From positions 1-7,406 of the forward strand of contig JAESUA010000361.1 of assembly GCA_016763255.1 (NCBI GenBank): 7,406 nt of DNA, read 5' to 3'. The translations under genes were made by a program, and so were the position numbers. Origin of the DNA: Magnetovibrio sp. (GTDB lineage Bacteria > Pseudomonadota > Alphaproteobacteria > Rhodospirillales > Magnetovibrionaceae). Below, piece after piece: positions 6,490 to 7,406 of the stretch; within the stretch, counting starts at the first letter, position 1, and each line of letters opens with the position of its first letter. Under the pieces are notes generated by a model that worked only from the letters and a program-made list of their open reading frames with translations, ran no database searches and had not been told where the DNA came from.

Positions 6490-6959
6490 GCAATACAAGT
6501 GCTCCCAACAAGGATCTTCCCGGCACCATCTTGGCCTTCATCTTCATCGGCGTCGGCTGTTTGGCGTGGTGGGATACCTTCGACATGGGGGATTCGGATT
6601 CTTACGTATTCCCGCGAGCGGTGATCGTGACCCTGATTGTCTGCTGCCTTTTGTTGATTGGTCGCAATATCATTTGGGGTGGGGGTAAGAATCACAAACC
6701 ACTGGACGGTTCCGCATGGCGGCGCATTGGTTTGGTGTTGGCGATGTTGGGCACGGCGCTTTTGATGCCGGTGTTTGGCTTCATCATTGTCGGCATGGTG
6801 CTGTTTGGTGTGCTGATCATCATCGCCATGTTCGAACCCTGGACCCGCAAATTGGCGATCGCCTATCCACTCATCGGTGCGACCATTGTGATTTCGTTTT
6901 ATTTACTGTTTGCGGTGTTGCTTAACGTCACGCTGCCGACCGGAAGTTTATTCGACTAA
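6486..6959 (+). CDS. TTT transporter small permease (TctB family)
   Basis: This 157-residue membrane protein has hydrophobic segments at about residues 12-29, 43-63, 81-115 (long, perhaps two helices) and 124-146. These match the four-to-five helix TctB subunit, usually 140-170 residues. A short polar N-terminus precedes the first helix, and SYVFPRAV (39-46) matches the YPR-like motif before the second helix in this family. It starts with GTG at 6486, preceded by AGGGAGG (6473-6479), and overlaps the permease stop by four bases. It would act with TctA in the inner membrane. TctB sequences are poorly conserved, so the call rests on size, topology and position. Confidence 0.83.
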   Translation: MSNTSAPNKDLPGTILAFIFIGVGCLAWWDTFDMGDSDSYVFPRAVIVTLIVCCLLLIGRNIIWGGGKNHKPLDGSAWRRIGLVLAMLGTALLMPVFGFIIVGMVLFGVLIIIAMFEPWTRKLAIAYPLIGATIVISFYLLFAVLLNVTLPTGSLFD

Positions 6960-6992
6960 AATTTCTCCCCCAAAAATTATTAAGGATTCCCC

Positions 6993-7406
6993 ATGCCCGA
7001 TATTGTAATTTCGGAATTCATGGACGGTGATGCCGTCGCTGTTTTGGCTGAAAAATACGACGTTCTTTATGATCCTGATTTGGTTGATAAGCCTGACGAT
7101 TTGGCCGCAGCCCTGGAGACCGCCCAGGCCTGGATCGTACGCAATCGCACCCAGGTGCGTGGCGCGTTGCTGAGTGCGGGCAAACACCTCAAAGCGGTGG
7201 GGCGTCTGGGTGTCGGCCTGGATAATATCGATCTTGATGAATGCAAAGAACGCGGCATTGCGGTGCTGCCCGCCACCGGTGCCAACGATGATGCGGTGGC
7301 CGAATATGTCATCGCCACCGCGATGGTGTTGGTGCGGGGCAGTTATCTCAACAGTGGCGCTGTTGCCGCAGGATCTTGGCCTCGCCAAGCGATGATCGGC
7401 ATGGAA
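6993..7406 (+). CDS. slcC: (S)-sulfolactate dehydrogenase-like 2-hydroxyacid dehydrogenase (partial, 3' end beyond window)
   Basis: The first 138 residues belong to a D-isomer-specific 2-hydroxyacid dehydrogenase (about 310-330 residues when whole). Visible are the first substrate-side strand IVISEFM (4-10), IVRNRTQV (48-55), GRLGVGLDNIDLDECKERGI (70-89) and ATGANDDAVAEYVIATAM (94-111). The sequence stops before the NAD-binding GxGxxG and the catalytic Arg/Glu/His, so activity cannot be judged. The start at ATG 6993 follows AAGGA at 6982-6986, and the gap to the small permease is 33 bases with no terminator, so it belongs to the transporter operon. In C. salexigens, SlcC oxidises (S)-sulfolactate to sulfopyruvate with NAD+ (EC 1.1.1.310) beside a TTT transporter and suyAB. 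Phosphoglycerate or another hydroxyacid dehydrogenase is possible by family alone. Confidence 0.8.
   Translation, partial: MPDIVISEFMDGDAVAVLAEKYDVLYDPDLVDKPDDLAAALETAQAWIVRNRTQVRGALLSAGKHLKAVGRLGVGLDNIDLDECKERGIAVLPATGANDDAVAEYVIATAMVLVRGSYLNSGAVAAGSWPRQAMIGME

Noticed and set aside
6960..6992. Terminator between the small permease and the dehydrogenase (AATTT...AAAATT).
   Set aside because: The pairing is short and A/T only with no T-run after it. The gap ends in the ribosome binding site of the next gene.
1..7406. CRISPR arrays, insertion sequences, integrase sites, tRNA or rRNA genes.
   Set aside because: No spaced direct repeats, transposase motifs or structural RNA signatures were seen by eye on either strand.

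Overview
The window is most likely from a Gram-negative alphaproteobacterium. This rests on the gene set, moderate-to-high GC codon choice, strong GGAGG-type ribosome binding sites, and a periplasmic binding protein with a Sec signal. A marine or aquatic member would fit, but that is inference. The content is a catabolic module for the C3 sulfonate 3-sulfolactate. Its gene families match the published suyAB / suyZ / slcC sets of Paracoccus pantotrophus and Chromohalobacter salexigens. I do not see an undescribed system. The novelty lies in layout, regulatory sites and two broken genes.

Layout from left to right. Positions 3-41 hold the possible last codons of an unidentified upstream gene. 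Positions 53-279 hold the wreck of a zinc-type (MDR) alcohol dehydrogenase: its ribosome binding site, start codon and last ~70 residues survive, and the middle is gone. suyZ (385-1416, +), a YeiH/COG2855 membrane protein and candidate sulfite/sulfate exporter, follows. It runs tail-to-tail into suyR (1424-2161, -), a GntR/HutC regulator. Between suyR and suyA (2162-2350) are a near-perfect palindrome and two overlapping divergent sigma70-like promoters. suyA (2351-2638) and suyB (2644-3813) encode the two subunits of (R)-sulfolactate sulfo-lyase. A hairpin plus T-run (3820-3890) ends that unit. Next is a tripartite tricarboxylate (TTT) transporter operon: the TctC-type binding protein (3983-4942), the TctA-type large permease (4973-6489, broken by a -1 frameshift near 5671-5695) and the TctB-type small permease (6486-6959). 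The window ends inside a D-isomer-specific 2-hydroxyacid dehydrogenase (6993-7406+), best read as slcC, (S)-sulfolactate dehydrogenase.

How the genes would work together. The TTT system imports sulfolactate. SlcC oxidises the S-enantiomer to sulfopyruvate. A separate R-specific dehydrogenase (ComC type, not in this window) would reduce that to (R)-sulfolactate. SuyAB then splits (R)-sulfolactate into pyruvate and sulfite. SuyZ would relieve the cell of the sulfur oxyanion, and SuyR would sense the substrate. All substrate assignments are inferred from family and gene context. The frameshift in the large permease is either a sequence error or a lesion that would disable uptake by this transporter.
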